Shown here in pieces: positions 1-8,535 of a stretch of DNA of 61,927 bases. Below the pieces are notes generated by a model. That model saw nothing but the letters and a program-made list of their open reading frames with translations, was not told the origin of the DNA and ran no database searches. Source of the stretch: an uncultured SAR86 cluster bacterium (GTDB lineage: Bacteria; Pseudomonadota; Gammaproteobacteria; Magnimaribacterales; D2472); NCBI GenBank assembly GCA_902511575.1, contig CABXFU010000009.1:1-61927 (forward strand), read 5' to 3'. The stretch's first letter is position 1, and the number at the start of each line of letters is the position of its first letter. A program made the position numbers and the translations under genes.

Positions 1-2507
1 CTATTGCTGCTTTTGTAGCAACACCTAACATTTCTATCGCTCAAGATTCTGCGCTTGTTCTTGAGGAAGTTGTAGTTACAGCAACTAAAAAAGAAGAAAA
101 TGTTCAGGATATCGCGCAAACTGTAAATGCAGTTACTGGCGGCACACTGGATGATTATCAAATCAGAGATCTTAGTGAATTAGCTCAGGTTGTATCTGGT
201 GTTGAATTCACACAAATTGATCCTAGAAGATCTACCATTATCATGCGTGGTCAAAAGATGGACCCTGACGGTGGAAATGATCAACCGATTCAAGGGTACA
301 TTGATGAAGTTCCGCTCCGAGCCGGCGAAATGTTCCTTCAAATGTACGATACTGAGAGAGTTGAAATATTAAAAGGTGCTCAAGGCACCCTTCAAGGAGT
401 AGTGAGTTCAGGTGGTGCTGTCCAAATCTATACTCGATCTGCAAAAGTGGGCAGTGGCGAAAGAAATGGTTATGTGAAAACAACCTGGGCAGACAACATG
501 ACTTCAATAATAGAAGCTGCAAGTGACCTCCATTTCTCAGACACACTATCCATGAGGGTTGCTGGTGTCATGAATAACAATGATGGCAAACAAGTCAGAA
601 ATATTAGAACGAATGTGAATGAGTCTCACAGCTATGACTCAGGCAGAATGAGCCTATCATGGGAACCTACTGACAATCTTTCTGTAAGATTTAAGTATCA
701 AAATATGGAAGTTAATTCTATATACCCTCAACCAGTGGCCGGAAGCAATGGGACTTTTCCTTTTGACGCATTTGCATTTGTTGCAGGGGCCTCAAATCCA
801 TTCTTTCCTCCTGTAAATGTAAATTATGCAGGTGCTGCTGATGCATGGGTTTCAACTATTGGCACATTAGCTGGCGCTGCTGCTGCAGGCCAATTGGCAT
901 TTTTGCACAGACCAGACTACTCAGACATCCCAGCCGATGGCCTTAAACCTGAAGACGGTGTTGCTTTGCATTATCAAAATCCTAGACAAAACACTAGTGC
1001 TGAAATTCATAATTTAATGATTGATTATGATATGGGCAGCCACGCCTTGGCCATTAGGTATTCAGATTCTGAAAGTGACTCTATGGGGCTGATTGATAGA
1101 GACTATGCAGGAGCCTATACATATGGTTACCCACAAGAAGTTAGAACCAATACTGGAATAGAAACAATCGAGATGAGAATATCTAATCAAGATAATGATA
1201 AGCTCGAATACACTCTTGGATTTTTCTCTAGAGATTCTCAAACATATACTGATGCAGACTTAGACGTCTCAATGGATAATTATGAGGTTGCGCCGCATAT
1301 ATTCAAACCTCTTGTTGGATTTGAGTACAAAACGCCTAATCAAGCATGCCTTGCAGAAAGAGCAAGTCCTGGATTATTCGCTGCAAAGCCAAACGTCATA
1401 ACATGTATGGGTATTCCTTTAGATAACAAAACTGAAGCTTGGTTTGTAAACTTCAAATATAACTTATCTGAAAGAACATTTATTCAATTTGGTATTAGAG
1501 AACAAGAAATGACTGGATACAGAGCACAGAATCTTTATCTACCAGTTACCGCTCTTGTTACAGCAGCTACTGGTGGTGGAATGACAATTCCAAGAATCCC
1601 AGCAAATCTGCAGAATTCAGATAATGATTCAACTACTGGCGGATTTAAAATTGGACATTATTTAAACGATGATGTTTTGCTTTATGTTTCTTCAGAAAGT
1701 GGTTATAGAAGTCCTGGTGCTACTATTTCTCCAGTAGCAATTAATCCATCTCTAATTACTTTTGAAGAAGAGGAAAGTGATATGACTGAGATTGGTATGA
1801 AAGGTACTTTCATGGATGGTAGATTGAGATTAAATGCCGCTTACTATGATTATTCATTTGATGGCTATCAAACGAAGTGGGATAACATTTCAGCAAGAGT
1901 TTATAGCGCAGCAGGTCCGGGACTTGTTCAGCAAGTTCAAGGCGGCGTTTTCAATAATAACGATGCTTCAATTTCAGGTCTTGATCTTGAGTATGCGTAT
2001 GTTGTGAATGCTGATCTGACCTTAGGCGGAAGCTACACATCTACTGATAGTGAGTATGATGCAGGCTCAATAGGCTATGCCAATGACCCTTCATACACTG
2101 GTATGGCGGCAGCAACAAGAGATGTTAGTGGTCAACGTGTTAATGATGATGCTGAGTCATCTCTCACTTTCTATCTAGATCACACCGTGCCGGCATACTG
2201 GGGTGGTGAGAGATATACAAGATACAATGTTAGCTGGAGAGATGAACGCACAAGCGCTATCAATCCAGAGCTCAAGATTAAAGCTCTTTATCTTGCTAAT
2301 ATTATCGTTGGATGGAGATCTTCTGATGGTGAATGGGATGCAAGTTTCTTTGTGAAGAACATTACAGATGATGTTGATTTATCTCATATTCAAGCTTATT
2401 ACTCAGACTATCACTTACCTGGTGGTGGAAGCTTACCATCTAAGTTTTATGCGGCTAATACTAATATGGGAAGACAATTAGGAGCTCAGCTCGTATATAA
2501 CTTCTAA
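1..2507 (+). CDS. TonB-dependent outer-membrane receptor (5' end outside window)
   Basis: The reading frame is open from the first full codon (base 3), so the start lies upstream and 834 residues are visible. Visible residues 15-50 carry a TonB-box and plug start (LEEVVVTATKKEENVQD, then a conserved VSGV). The plug continues past the ATG at 243, which is an internal methionine and not a start. The rest alternates short polar strands typical of a 22-stranded barrel and ends in an aromatic residue (QLVYNF), the usual outer-membrane barrel C-terminus. Such receptors import large or scarce substrates using TonB energy. The substrate is not readable from the sequence, but the downstream oxidases suggest an organic compound. 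A strong terminator follows immediately. Confidence 0.95.
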   Translation, partial: IAAFVATPNISIAQDSALVLEEVVVTATKKEENVQDIAQTVNAVTGGTLDDYQIRDLSELAQVVSGVEFTQIDPRRSTIIMRGQKMDPDGGNDQPIQGYIDEVPLRAGEMFLQMYDTERVEILKGAQGTLQGVVSSGGAVQIYTRSAKVGSGERNGYVKTTWADNMTSIIEAASDLHFSDTLSMRVAGVMNNNDGKQVRNIRTNVNESHSYDSGRMSLSWEPTDNLSVRFKYQNMEVNSIYPQPVAGSNGTFPFDAFAFVAGASNPFFPPVNVNYAGAADAWVSTIGTLAGAAAAGQLAFLHRPDYSDIPADGLKPEDGVALHYQNPRQNTSAEIHNLMIDYDMGSHALAIRYSDSESDSMGLIDRDYAGAYTYGYPQEVRTNTGIETIEMRISNQDNDKLEYTLGFFSRDSQTYTDADLDVSMDNYEVAPHIFKPLVGFEYKTPNQACLAERASPGLFAAKPNVITCMGIPLDNKTEAWFVNFKYNLSERTFIQFGIREQEMTGYRAQNLYLPVTALVTAATGGGMTIPRIPANLQNSDNDSTTGGFKIGHYLNDDVLLYVSSESGYRSPGATISPVAINPSLITFEEEESDMTEIGMKGTFMDGRLRLNAAYYDYSFDGYQTKWDNISARVYSAAGPGLVQQVQGGVFNNNDASISGLDLEYAYVVNADLTLGGSYTSTDSEYDAGSIGYANDPSYTGMAAATRDVSGQRVNDDAESSLTFYLDHTVPAYWGGERYTRYNVSWRDERTSAINPELKIKALYLANIIVGWRSSDGEWDASFFVKNITDDVDLSHIQAYYSDYHLPGGGSLPSKFYAANTNMGRQLGAQLVYNF

Positions 2508-2531
2508 GCAGTTGGTCTAATATGACTTTTA

Positions 2532-2559
2532 AACGGCAACTTAGGTTGCCGTTTTTTTT
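2532..2559 (+). terminator. Rho-independent terminator of the TonB receptor gene
   Basis: There is a perfect 9-bp stem (AACGGCAAC / GTTGCCGTT) with loop TTAG, followed by a run of eight T. It begins 24 bases after the receptor stop. It also shows that the ATG at 2522 is not the start of the next gene, because that reading would translate the stem. Confidence 0.93.
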
Positions 2560-2572
2560 AGAAATAATTTCT

Positions 2573-4372
2573 ATGCAAAAAATATTTTTATTACTCGCAT
2601 TAACTTCAAATTTTTTATTTGCAAATCAAAGCCAAGTTTATGCGAATGAAGATAGAGAGCCTTGCAGTGTTTATGTTCCAAATAAAATGCCATTATTTGG
2701 TGATTTGCATGTTCACACCACTCTTTCACTTGACGCTAACACCCAAGGGACATTAAACACCCCAGATGATGCATATAGATATGCAAAAGGCCAACCACTG
2801 TATTTGCAGCCCTATAATGAGGATAAAACAAGCTCAAGAAGTTCAAAATTAAATCAAGGATTGGATTTTGCAGCTGTAACAGATCACGCAGAACTTCTTG
2901 GCGAGGTTAGATTGTGCTTGGATCCGCAAAGCGCAAAGTACAATGGCCTTCAATGCAGGGCTTATAGAGGCTTTCCAAAGCTGTCATATTTTTTTATGAA
3001 TGCAAAAGCCAGCATGCGCAAGCCTTTAGGGATGTGTGGCGATTCAAGAGATATATGCTTAGATGCGGCTGAGAAACCATGGCAGGAGATTATCCAGGCT
3101 GCAGAAGAGCATTATGACAGAACTGAGTCTTGTGCATTTACTACCTTTGTAGGTTATGAGTGGACTGGCGCAGCTTATTCTGGAAACAATTTACATAGAA
3201 ATATTATATTTGAGAGCTCCAATGTTCCTTATAAGCCAATAAGTTTTTATGAAGCACCCACCCGAGCCGAGTTATGGGAGCAGCTTGATCTAGAATGCTC
3301 TAAAGATTGTAATTATATGGTGATCCCCCATAACTCAAACCTTAGCAATGGATTTATGTTTGAAAAACCTAGTCAAAATGAAATTTATCTCCAGAATATC
3401 AAAGAGCCTTTGGTTGAAATTTTTCAACACAAGGGAAGTTCTGAGTGTGCAATTAATTCAAGCGATTCCTTATGCAGTTTTGAGCAATTACCCTACAAAG
3501 ATTTTAAATCAAAGTTTAGCAAGGATTTTTCTACCCCTCCAAAATCTAGCTTTGTTCGAGATGCATTGAATCAAGGGTTGCTTATTCAAGCACAAGAAAA
3601 TATTAATCCCTTCAAGTTTGGTTTTATTGGGAGCACTGACACTCACTTAGGCACACCTGGGTTAGTTGATGAAAATGTTTTTCCAGGACATGGTGGAGCT
3701 GGTAAATCCTTTCGAACCTCTATTCCAGAAGGCCTCCCAGATGATATTGAATTTAATCCGGGTGGTTTGGCAGTTGTCTGGGCTGAAGAAAATAGTCGAA
3801 CCTCTATTTTTAATGCACTTAAACGAAAAGAGGTTTATGGAACTTCAGGACCAAGATTCTTGGTGAGATTTTTTTTAGGAGAGAGCTTAGATGCCGATCT
3901 TTGCAGCCAACCAGAATCAATTTCACTTGCTTATAAAGAGGGTGTTCCTATGGGTGGCACCGTTCAAGCTGAGCTTACAACTAAAGCTCGACTATTTATT
4001 TCTGCATCAACAGATTCATCATTAAAAGATCAATACATTGAAAAACTACAGGTAGTGAAAGGTACAATTGTTGATGGTGAAGTTATCACCTCAGTTTATG
4101 ATGTTATGACTCATGAACCAACTGATCTTGATTTAAATTCTTGCAAAGTTATTGGTACTGGAGTTCGTTCAATGTGCACTGTATGGGATGATCCTAGTTT
4201 TAATCATGGCGATGAAGCGTATTACTATGTAAGAGTTGTTGCAAATAAATCCTGTCGTTGGTCACATGATCTGTGTTTAAAAAATTCTGATTACTGTGAA
4301 GAAAGTAATTCAAATATCCCAAAGTTTATTCAAGAAAGGGCTTGGACATCCCCTATATGGCTTGAAAAATAG
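2573..4372 (+). CDS. Secreted DUF3604 family protein
   Basis: This 599-residue protein opens with a Sec signal peptide (MQKIFLLLALTSNFLFA). I chose the ATG at 2573 because the longer frame from 2522 runs through the upstream terminator. Near the mature N-terminus it has LFGDLHVHTTLS, the metal-binding PHP-like signature of DUF3604 (PF12228), then DFAAVTDHAELLG and, further on, STDTHLGTPG, which are further His/Asp metal-ligand motifs. The family's reaction is unknown, and a metal-dependent hydrolase or phosphoesterase fold is the usual inference. There are many cysteines, consistent with a periplasmic or surface location. It sits just after a TonB receptor, so a role in processing the imported substrate is possible but unproven. 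Confidence 0.9.
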   Translation: MQKIFLLLALTSNFLFANQSQVYANEDREPCSVYVPNKMPLFGDLHVHTTLSLDANTQGTLNTPDDAYRYAKGQPLYLQPYNEDKTSSRSSKLNQGLDFAAVTDHAELLGEVRLCLDPQSAKYNGLQCRAYRGFPKLSYFFMNAKASMRKPLGMCGDSRDICLDAAEKPWQEIIQAAEEHYDRTESCAFTTFVGYEWTGAAYSGNNLHRNIIFESSNVPYKPISFYEAPTRAELWEQLDLECSKDCNYMVIPHNSNLSNGFMFEKPSQNEIYLQNIKEPLVEIFQHKGSSECAINSSDSLCSFEQLPYKDFKSKFSKDFSTPPKSSFVRDALNQGLLIQAQENINPFKFGFIGSTDTHLGTPGLVDENVFPGHGGAGKSFRTSIPEGLPDDIEFNPGGLAVVWAEENSRTSIFNALKRKEVYGTSGPRFLVRFFLGESLDADLCSQPESISLAYKEGVPMGGTVQAELTTKARLFISASTDSSLKDQYIEKLQVVKGTIVDGEVITSVYDVMTHEPTDLDLNSCKVIGTGVRSMCTVWDDPSFNHGDEAYYYVRVVANKSCRWSHDLCLKNSDYCEESNSNIPKFIQERAWTSPIWLEK

Positions 4373-4415
4373 TTATATATTTGACATAAGCCAAAGATTT
4401 ATGTTCCATTAAGAT

Positions 4416-4628
4416 ATGAATAAATTAGCGCTTCAATTGTTTCTAGTCTTAGCCTTTATTCCTATAGCTATATTGATCAGCTCCATCATTATTACTTTGG
4501 CTCCATTATATTGTTGGGGTCTGGCAATTAATGCGTATCGTTTTGGTAATACTAAAGAGTTATATTTTTGGTTAGCAATGGGTGTGGTTGCTTTTTTCTT
4601 AGCATTATTTGTTCTGGGGGTCTTATAA
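4416..4628 (+). CDS. Small membrane protein, function unknown
   Basis: This 70-residue protein is almost entirely hydrophobic, with two likely transmembrane helices (about residues 8-35 and 48-69) joined by a short loop containing AYRFGNTKE. It lies 4 bp before the next small membrane protein gene, so the two are probably co-transcribed. I do not recognise the family. An overlapping minus-strand frame is a shadow. Confidence 0.6.
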   Translation: MNKLALQLFLVLAFIPIAILISSIIITLAPLYCWGLAINAYRFGNTKELYFWLAMGVVAFFLALFVLGVL

Positions 4629-4632
4629 ATAA

Positions 4633-5019
4633 ATGTTAAAAGCATGCATTCTTTTCTCAGCAGCTTGTTTATTTGCCATTGGTTTTTATGTAATGTTTAA
4701 ACCGGATCTTAGTGATCTGGGCTTGATCCCAGTTGTTGCTACCAACCCTGAAACTGCATCTGAGTTTAGATCTTTATTTGCAGGCTCATTTATAGCCTAT
4801 GGATATCTCTTGGTTCGCTTTTCATTCTCCTTTAACTCCATCTCTATTGCACAAATGATTGCATATATTATGGGATTTATTGCTCTTGGTAGAGTTGTGA
4901 GTTTCTTTTATGAAGGCTTAAATTCATTTGGTTTATTTGTATTTTTTGGCGAAGTATTTTTAGTGATAGTCCTGATATTGGCTCATCGTAAAAGAAAAAA
5001 TGAAATCCCATATTTTTAG
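4633..5019 (+). CDS. DUF4345-like four-helix membrane protein
   Basis: The protein has 128 residues and four hydrophobic segments. The ETASEFRSLFAGSFIAYG stretch matches the way DUF4345 proteins carry an E-x-R-x-L/Y-G-G motif between helices 1 and 2. Its C-terminal tail (HRKRKNEIPYF) is nearly repeated in the unlinked membrane protein at 11556-11957 (HNKRKNEIL), suggesting paralogy. The function of DUF4345 proteins is unknown. It is preceded by another small membrane protein gene and followed by a tRNA. Confidence 0.7.
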   Translation: MLKACILFSAACLFAIGFYVMFKPDLSDLGLIPVVATNPETASEFRSLFAGSFIAYGYLLVRFSFSFNSISIAQMIAYIMGFIALGRVVSFFYEGLNSFGLFVFFGEVFLVIVLILAHRKRKNEIPYF

Positions 5020-5084
5020 TTTTTATTGTTTATATAAAACTTCTTAACATTTACTAATTCTGTAATATAATTCTTTCTCTTTCT

Positions 5085-5169
5085 GGGGATGTGGTGGAAC
5101 TGGTAGACACGCTTGGCTTAGAACCAAGTGCCGAAAGGCGTGGGGGTTCGACTCCCTCCATCCCTACCA
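5085..5169 (+). tRNA. tRNA-Leu (anticodon UAG, reads CUN)
   Basis: The 85-nt gene folds as a class II tRNA. The acceptor GGGGATG pairs with CATCCCT (one G-U pair at the end). The anticodon stem CTTGG/CCAAG holds loop CTTAGAA with anticodon TAG. A long variable arm (TGCCGAAAGGCG) is present, the T arm is GGGGG-TTCGACT-CCCTC, and the CCA end is encoded. The D arm contains the leucine-type TGGTAGACAC. Confidence 0.95.
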
Positions 5170-5222
5170 ACTATTTTTATAGCTTTTGAGTATAATCAAG
5201 TCTAATTAGTGCCTCCTAAATT

Positions 5223-6347
5223 ATGAAAGACTCAAATCATCTCTTAAATGATCAACAAGCCATAGAAAGGATTTTTGATCATATTGATAACAATACAACT
5301 GATCTTGGTGATGAGACTTGGAAGGAGCCAGTTGAAAATTATTTTTCTCAAGAAAGATTTAATCAAGAAATTCAATTACTCAGAAGATTGCCGGTACCTT
5401 TTTGCCCTTCTGCAGTTCTTCCTGAAAAAGGCAGCTATGTTGCAAGGCAGGCATCTGGAACACCATTATTAACAGTCAGAGGTTCCGATGGTGAGGTAAG
5501 ATCTTTTATCAATGCCTGTAGGCACAGAGGCATGCAAGTTGCGCAAGGTATGGGGTGCTCTAATAAAGCTTTTGTTTGCCCATATCATGCATGGTCTTAT
5601 AGTTTAGATGGCAAATTAAAAAACATTCCTGGTGAAGAGGCCTTTCCTGACTATAACAAAAGTCATAATGGGCTTGTGCAAGTTGATGCAGTTGAAAAAG
5701 GTGGGATTGTTTATGTTCAGCAAGAGGGCTCAATAGGTCAGGATTTTATTAATAATGCCTTAGATTACTTTCAACCTAGGCAAGAGATGTTTGATCATGG
5801 AGAAGTGAATGATCAAACCAATTGGAAACTGTTAACTGAAACTCTACTTGAGGGTTATCATATTAAGTCATTGCATAAAAAGACTTTTTTTCCATATGGC
5901 TTGGATAATATTAATTTGGTAGAAACTTTTGGTCCTAATTCTAGAGTTATCTTTCCCTTTAGGCGCATAGAAAAATTAAGAACATTAAAACCTGAGGATA
6001 GAAAAATAGATGGAACAGTGACTAAGGTCTATCATCTTTTTCCAAATGCCAGCATTTCAATGCTGTCTAAACATTCAAATCTCACTGTAATGGAGCCGAT
6101 TGCACCCAATGAAGTTAAAACAATCACATATTCAATGGTTAATCTCAATACCTCGGGCAAGATAATCTCTCATGAAGATGCTAAGAAAGATTTAAAGTTC
6201 GTCAATGAGCAGGGTCAAAGCGAGGATAGAGAAGCCGCCCGAGCAATCTTTGAAACAGTTACAGCAAAAGCAAATTCACATCTAACATTTGGATATTTTG
6301 AGAAGGCAATAGTTAATTTTCATCAACATTTAACTAAAATGTTATAG
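5223..6347 (+). CDS. Rieske [2Fe-2S] ring-hydroxylating oxygenase, alpha-type subunit
   Basis: This 374-residue protein has a Rieske cluster site, C99-x-H101 and C119-x2-H122 (CRHRG and CPYHAW), followed by the mononuclear iron site H213/H218 in LLEGYHIKSLH. That order is diagnostic of aromatic-ring or demethylating Rieske non-heme iron oxygenases. The length is somewhat short compared with typical alpha subunits (about 420-450). No beta subunit, ferredoxin or reductase gene is adjacent, so electron partners must be encoded elsewhere. The genes downstream (PQQ dehydrogenase, GMC oxidase) point to an oxidative catabolic pathway. The substrate is unknown. Confidence 0.92.
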   Translation: MKDSNHLLNDQQAIERIFDHIDNNTTDLGDETWKEPVENYFSQERFNQEIQLLRRLPVPFCPSAVLPEKGSYVARQASGTPLLTVRGSDGEVRSFINACRHRGMQVAQGMGCSNKAFVCPYHAWSYSLDGKLKNIPGEEAFPDYNKSHNGLVQVDAVEKGGIVYVQQEGSIGQDFINNALDYFQPRQEMFDHGEVNDQTNWKLLTETLLEGYHIKSLHKKTFFPYGLDNINLVETFGPNSRVIFPFRRIEKLRTLKPEDRKIDGTVTKVYHLFPNASISMLSKHSNLTVMEPIAPNEVKTITYSMVNLNTSGKIISHEDAKKDLKFVNEQGQSEDREAARAIFETVTAKANSHLTFGYFEKAIVNFHQHLTKML

Positions 6348-6429
6348 GTCTTATTATAAGTTTTTTACTAAGACCACATTCAAAATTGTGATTAATGTAA
6401 CTTTCCTAAAGCTTTGTTATATTAGCTGT

Positions 6430-8508
6430 ATGAAAAATTTACTCCTACCAATTACTTCAGTTTTATTTCTCTTTTCTTGCGCAGAGAATGATCCATACAC
6501 TTCGAGACTTCTAAATGCAGACTCAGAAAATGAATCATGGCTACTTCATGGAAGAACTTATGATGAATCAAGGTTTAGCCCACTAAAAGATATTAATGAT
6601 TCAAATGTTAATCAGCTTGGATTGTCATGGTCATTTGAAACAGGAACTAACCGAGGTCATGAAACTACTCCGATTGTGGTTGATGGCATGATGTTTATTA
6701 CTGCACCATGGAGTGTAGTTTTTGCCTTAGATGCAAAGACTGGCAAACAAATTTGGTCATTTGATCCTGAGGCTGATAAGGCTTGGGCAAGAAATGCTTG
6801 TTGCGATGTTGTAAATAGAGGTGTTGCTGTTTGGGATGATCAAGTTGTTTTTGCGACCATTGATGGCCGTTTAATTTCTCTTAATAAAGAATCTGGAGCT
6901 GTTAATTGGGACGTTTTAACAATCGACAAATCAAAGCCATATACAATTACTGGCGCACCAAGGATTATAGATGGAAAAATAATAATCGGTAATGGCGGAG
7001 GAGAGTTTGGGGTAAGAGGCTATATTTCTGCCTATGACACTAAAGATGGCTCCATGTTATGGAGATTTTTCACTGTTCCTGGAAACCCCGATGAGCCTTT
7101 TGAATCAGAGGCGCTAGCAAAAGCAGCCGACACATGGTCTGGAGGTAAATGGTGGGAAATCGGCGGTGGAGGAACTGTATGGGACTCCATGGCATATGAT
7201 CCTGAATTAAATCTTTTGTATATAGGAACAGGGAATGGTTCTCCATGGAATAGGTATGTGCGAAGTCCAGGTGGCGGTGATAATTTATATCTTTCATCCA
7301 TTGTTGCTATTAATCCTGACAATGGTAAGTATGTTTGGCATTACCAAACTACCCCTGGAGATACTTGGGACTATACAGCCACGCAGCATATGATCCTTGC
7401 TGATATGGAAATTAATGGACAGCAAAGAAAAGTGATTATGCAGGCTCCAAAAAATGGTTTTTTCTATGTAATAGATAGAACATCAGGTGAATTTATTTCA
7501 GCAAATAATTTCGTACCGACAAACTGGGCGTCTCATGTAGATCCAGAAACTGGAAGACCTGTAGAAATCAAGGAAACTAATCATGAATTACAACCAGCAC
7601 TTACTACACCTGGCCCCTTAGGTGGTCACAACTGGCACCCAATGTCCTATAGCCCAAAAACTGGTTTGGTGTATATTCCAGCCCAAGAGACAATATTTAT
7701 CTATTCAACAGATAATGAATTTAAATATAATCCAAATACATGGAATCTAGGAAATCAAATAGAAATGAGTTATCTTCCAAAAGACCCAGATGAATTAGCT
7801 ATGGTTGATGCTGCAACAGTCGGCTATCTTCTTGCTTGGGATCCAAAAGAGCAAAAAGAAGTTTGGCGAGCTCAATATAAAAGACCATGGAGTGGAGGCG
7901 TTCTTTCTACTGATGGAAATTTAGTTTTTCAAGGTACATCAGATGGCAGGTTTGTAGCATATGCAGCAGATTCTGGCGACTTGCTGTGGAGTGTTGATAC
8001 CGGGCAAGGAATTGTAGCTCCTCCAATAACTTATAAGATTGAAGGCAGGCAATATATAGCAGTTCAAGTTGGTTATGGTGGGGCTTACGCTTTGACTGGC
8101 GGGCTTGAATCGCCCAATGAAAACCCATCTCGAGACGGCAGAATGATGATTTTTGAAATTGGCGGAACTCAACTTGACGTGCCAGTTGCAACAATAGCCC
8201 AATTAAATCCTACCATTTTTGAATTAAATTCAGATGCCTTGGAGGTTGCTCGAGGGGAATATGAGTACCATGAGCATTGCCAATTTTGCCATGGAGCAGG
8301 TGTTATTGGTGGAGGAGTATTGCCTGACTTAAGAATGCTAGATGCTCAGAGCCATGCTTCATTTCTAGGAAGTGTCTTGGGCGGCATTCATGGAAGTGGC
8401 ATGGCTTCGTTTAAAGATGTGCTAAATGTAGAACAAACTCAGCAAATTCACGAATACATCAAACATCAAACTGTTTTAACTGGCCTAGCAACTGTTGCAG
8501 AGCAATAA
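6430..8508 (+). CDS. PQQ-dependent quinohemoprotein alcohol dehydrogenase lipoprotein
   Basis: This 692-residue protein starts at the ATG at 6430, which gives a lipoprotein signal (MKNLLLPITSVLFLFSC). The frame could extend to 6388, but that extension lacks signal character. The adjacent cysteines C124-C125 (NACCDVVNRG) form the vicinal disulfide of PQQ dehydrogenases. A WDYT segment near residue 314 holds the catalytic Asp region, and several PQQ beta-propeller W-motifs (DAKTGKQIW, DSGDLLW) are visible. The C-terminus has a c-type heme site C617-QF-C620-H621. It would oxidise an alcohol in the periplasm and pass electrons to the respiratory chain. A GMC oxidoreductase follows by 27 bp, so they may be one unit. 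Confidence 0.95.
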   Translation: MKNLLLPITSVLFLFSCAENDPYTSRLLNADSENESWLLHGRTYDESRFSPLKDINDSNVNQLGLSWSFETGTNRGHETTPIVVDGMMFITAPWSVVFALDAKTGKQIWSFDPEADKAWARNACCDVVNRGVAVWDDQVVFATIDGRLISLNKESGAVNWDVLTIDKSKPYTITGAPRIIDGKIIIGNGGGEFGVRGYISAYDTKDGSMLWRFFTVPGNPDEPFESEALAKAADTWSGGKWWEIGGGGTVWDSMAYDPELNLLYIGTGNGSPWNRYVRSPGGGDNLYLSSIVAINPDNGKYVWHYQTTPGDTWDYTATQHMILADMEINGQQRKVIMQAPKNGFFYVIDRTSGEFISANNFVPTNWASHVDPETGRPVEIKETNHELQPALTTPGPLGGHNWHPMSYSPKTGLVYIPAQETIFIYSTDNEFKYNPNTWNLGNQIEMSYLPKDPDELAMVDAATVGYLLAWDPKEQKEVWRAQYKRPWSGGVLSTDGNLVFQGTSDGRFVAYAADSGDLLWSVDTGQGIVAPPITYKIEGRQYIAVQVGYGGAYALTGGLESPNENPSRDGRMMIFEIGGTQLDVPVATIAQLNPTIFELNSDALEVARGEYEYHEHCQFCHGAGVIGGGVLPDLRMLDAQSHASFLGSVLGGIHGSGMASFKDVLNVEQTQQIHEYIKHQTVLTGLATVAEQ

Positions 8509-8535
8509 AAATATTATCAGATACAAGGTGGATAG

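Noticed and set aside
2522-2572. An upstream ATG that would lengthen the DUF3604 protein by 17 residues
   Set aside because: The segment contains the receptor's terminator stem, and the signal peptide begins at 2573.
6347-6375. Inverted repeat GGTCTTA/TAAGACC as a terminator of the Rieske gene
   Set aside because: The loop is 15 nt, the T-run is inside it and none follows the stem, so termination is not supported.
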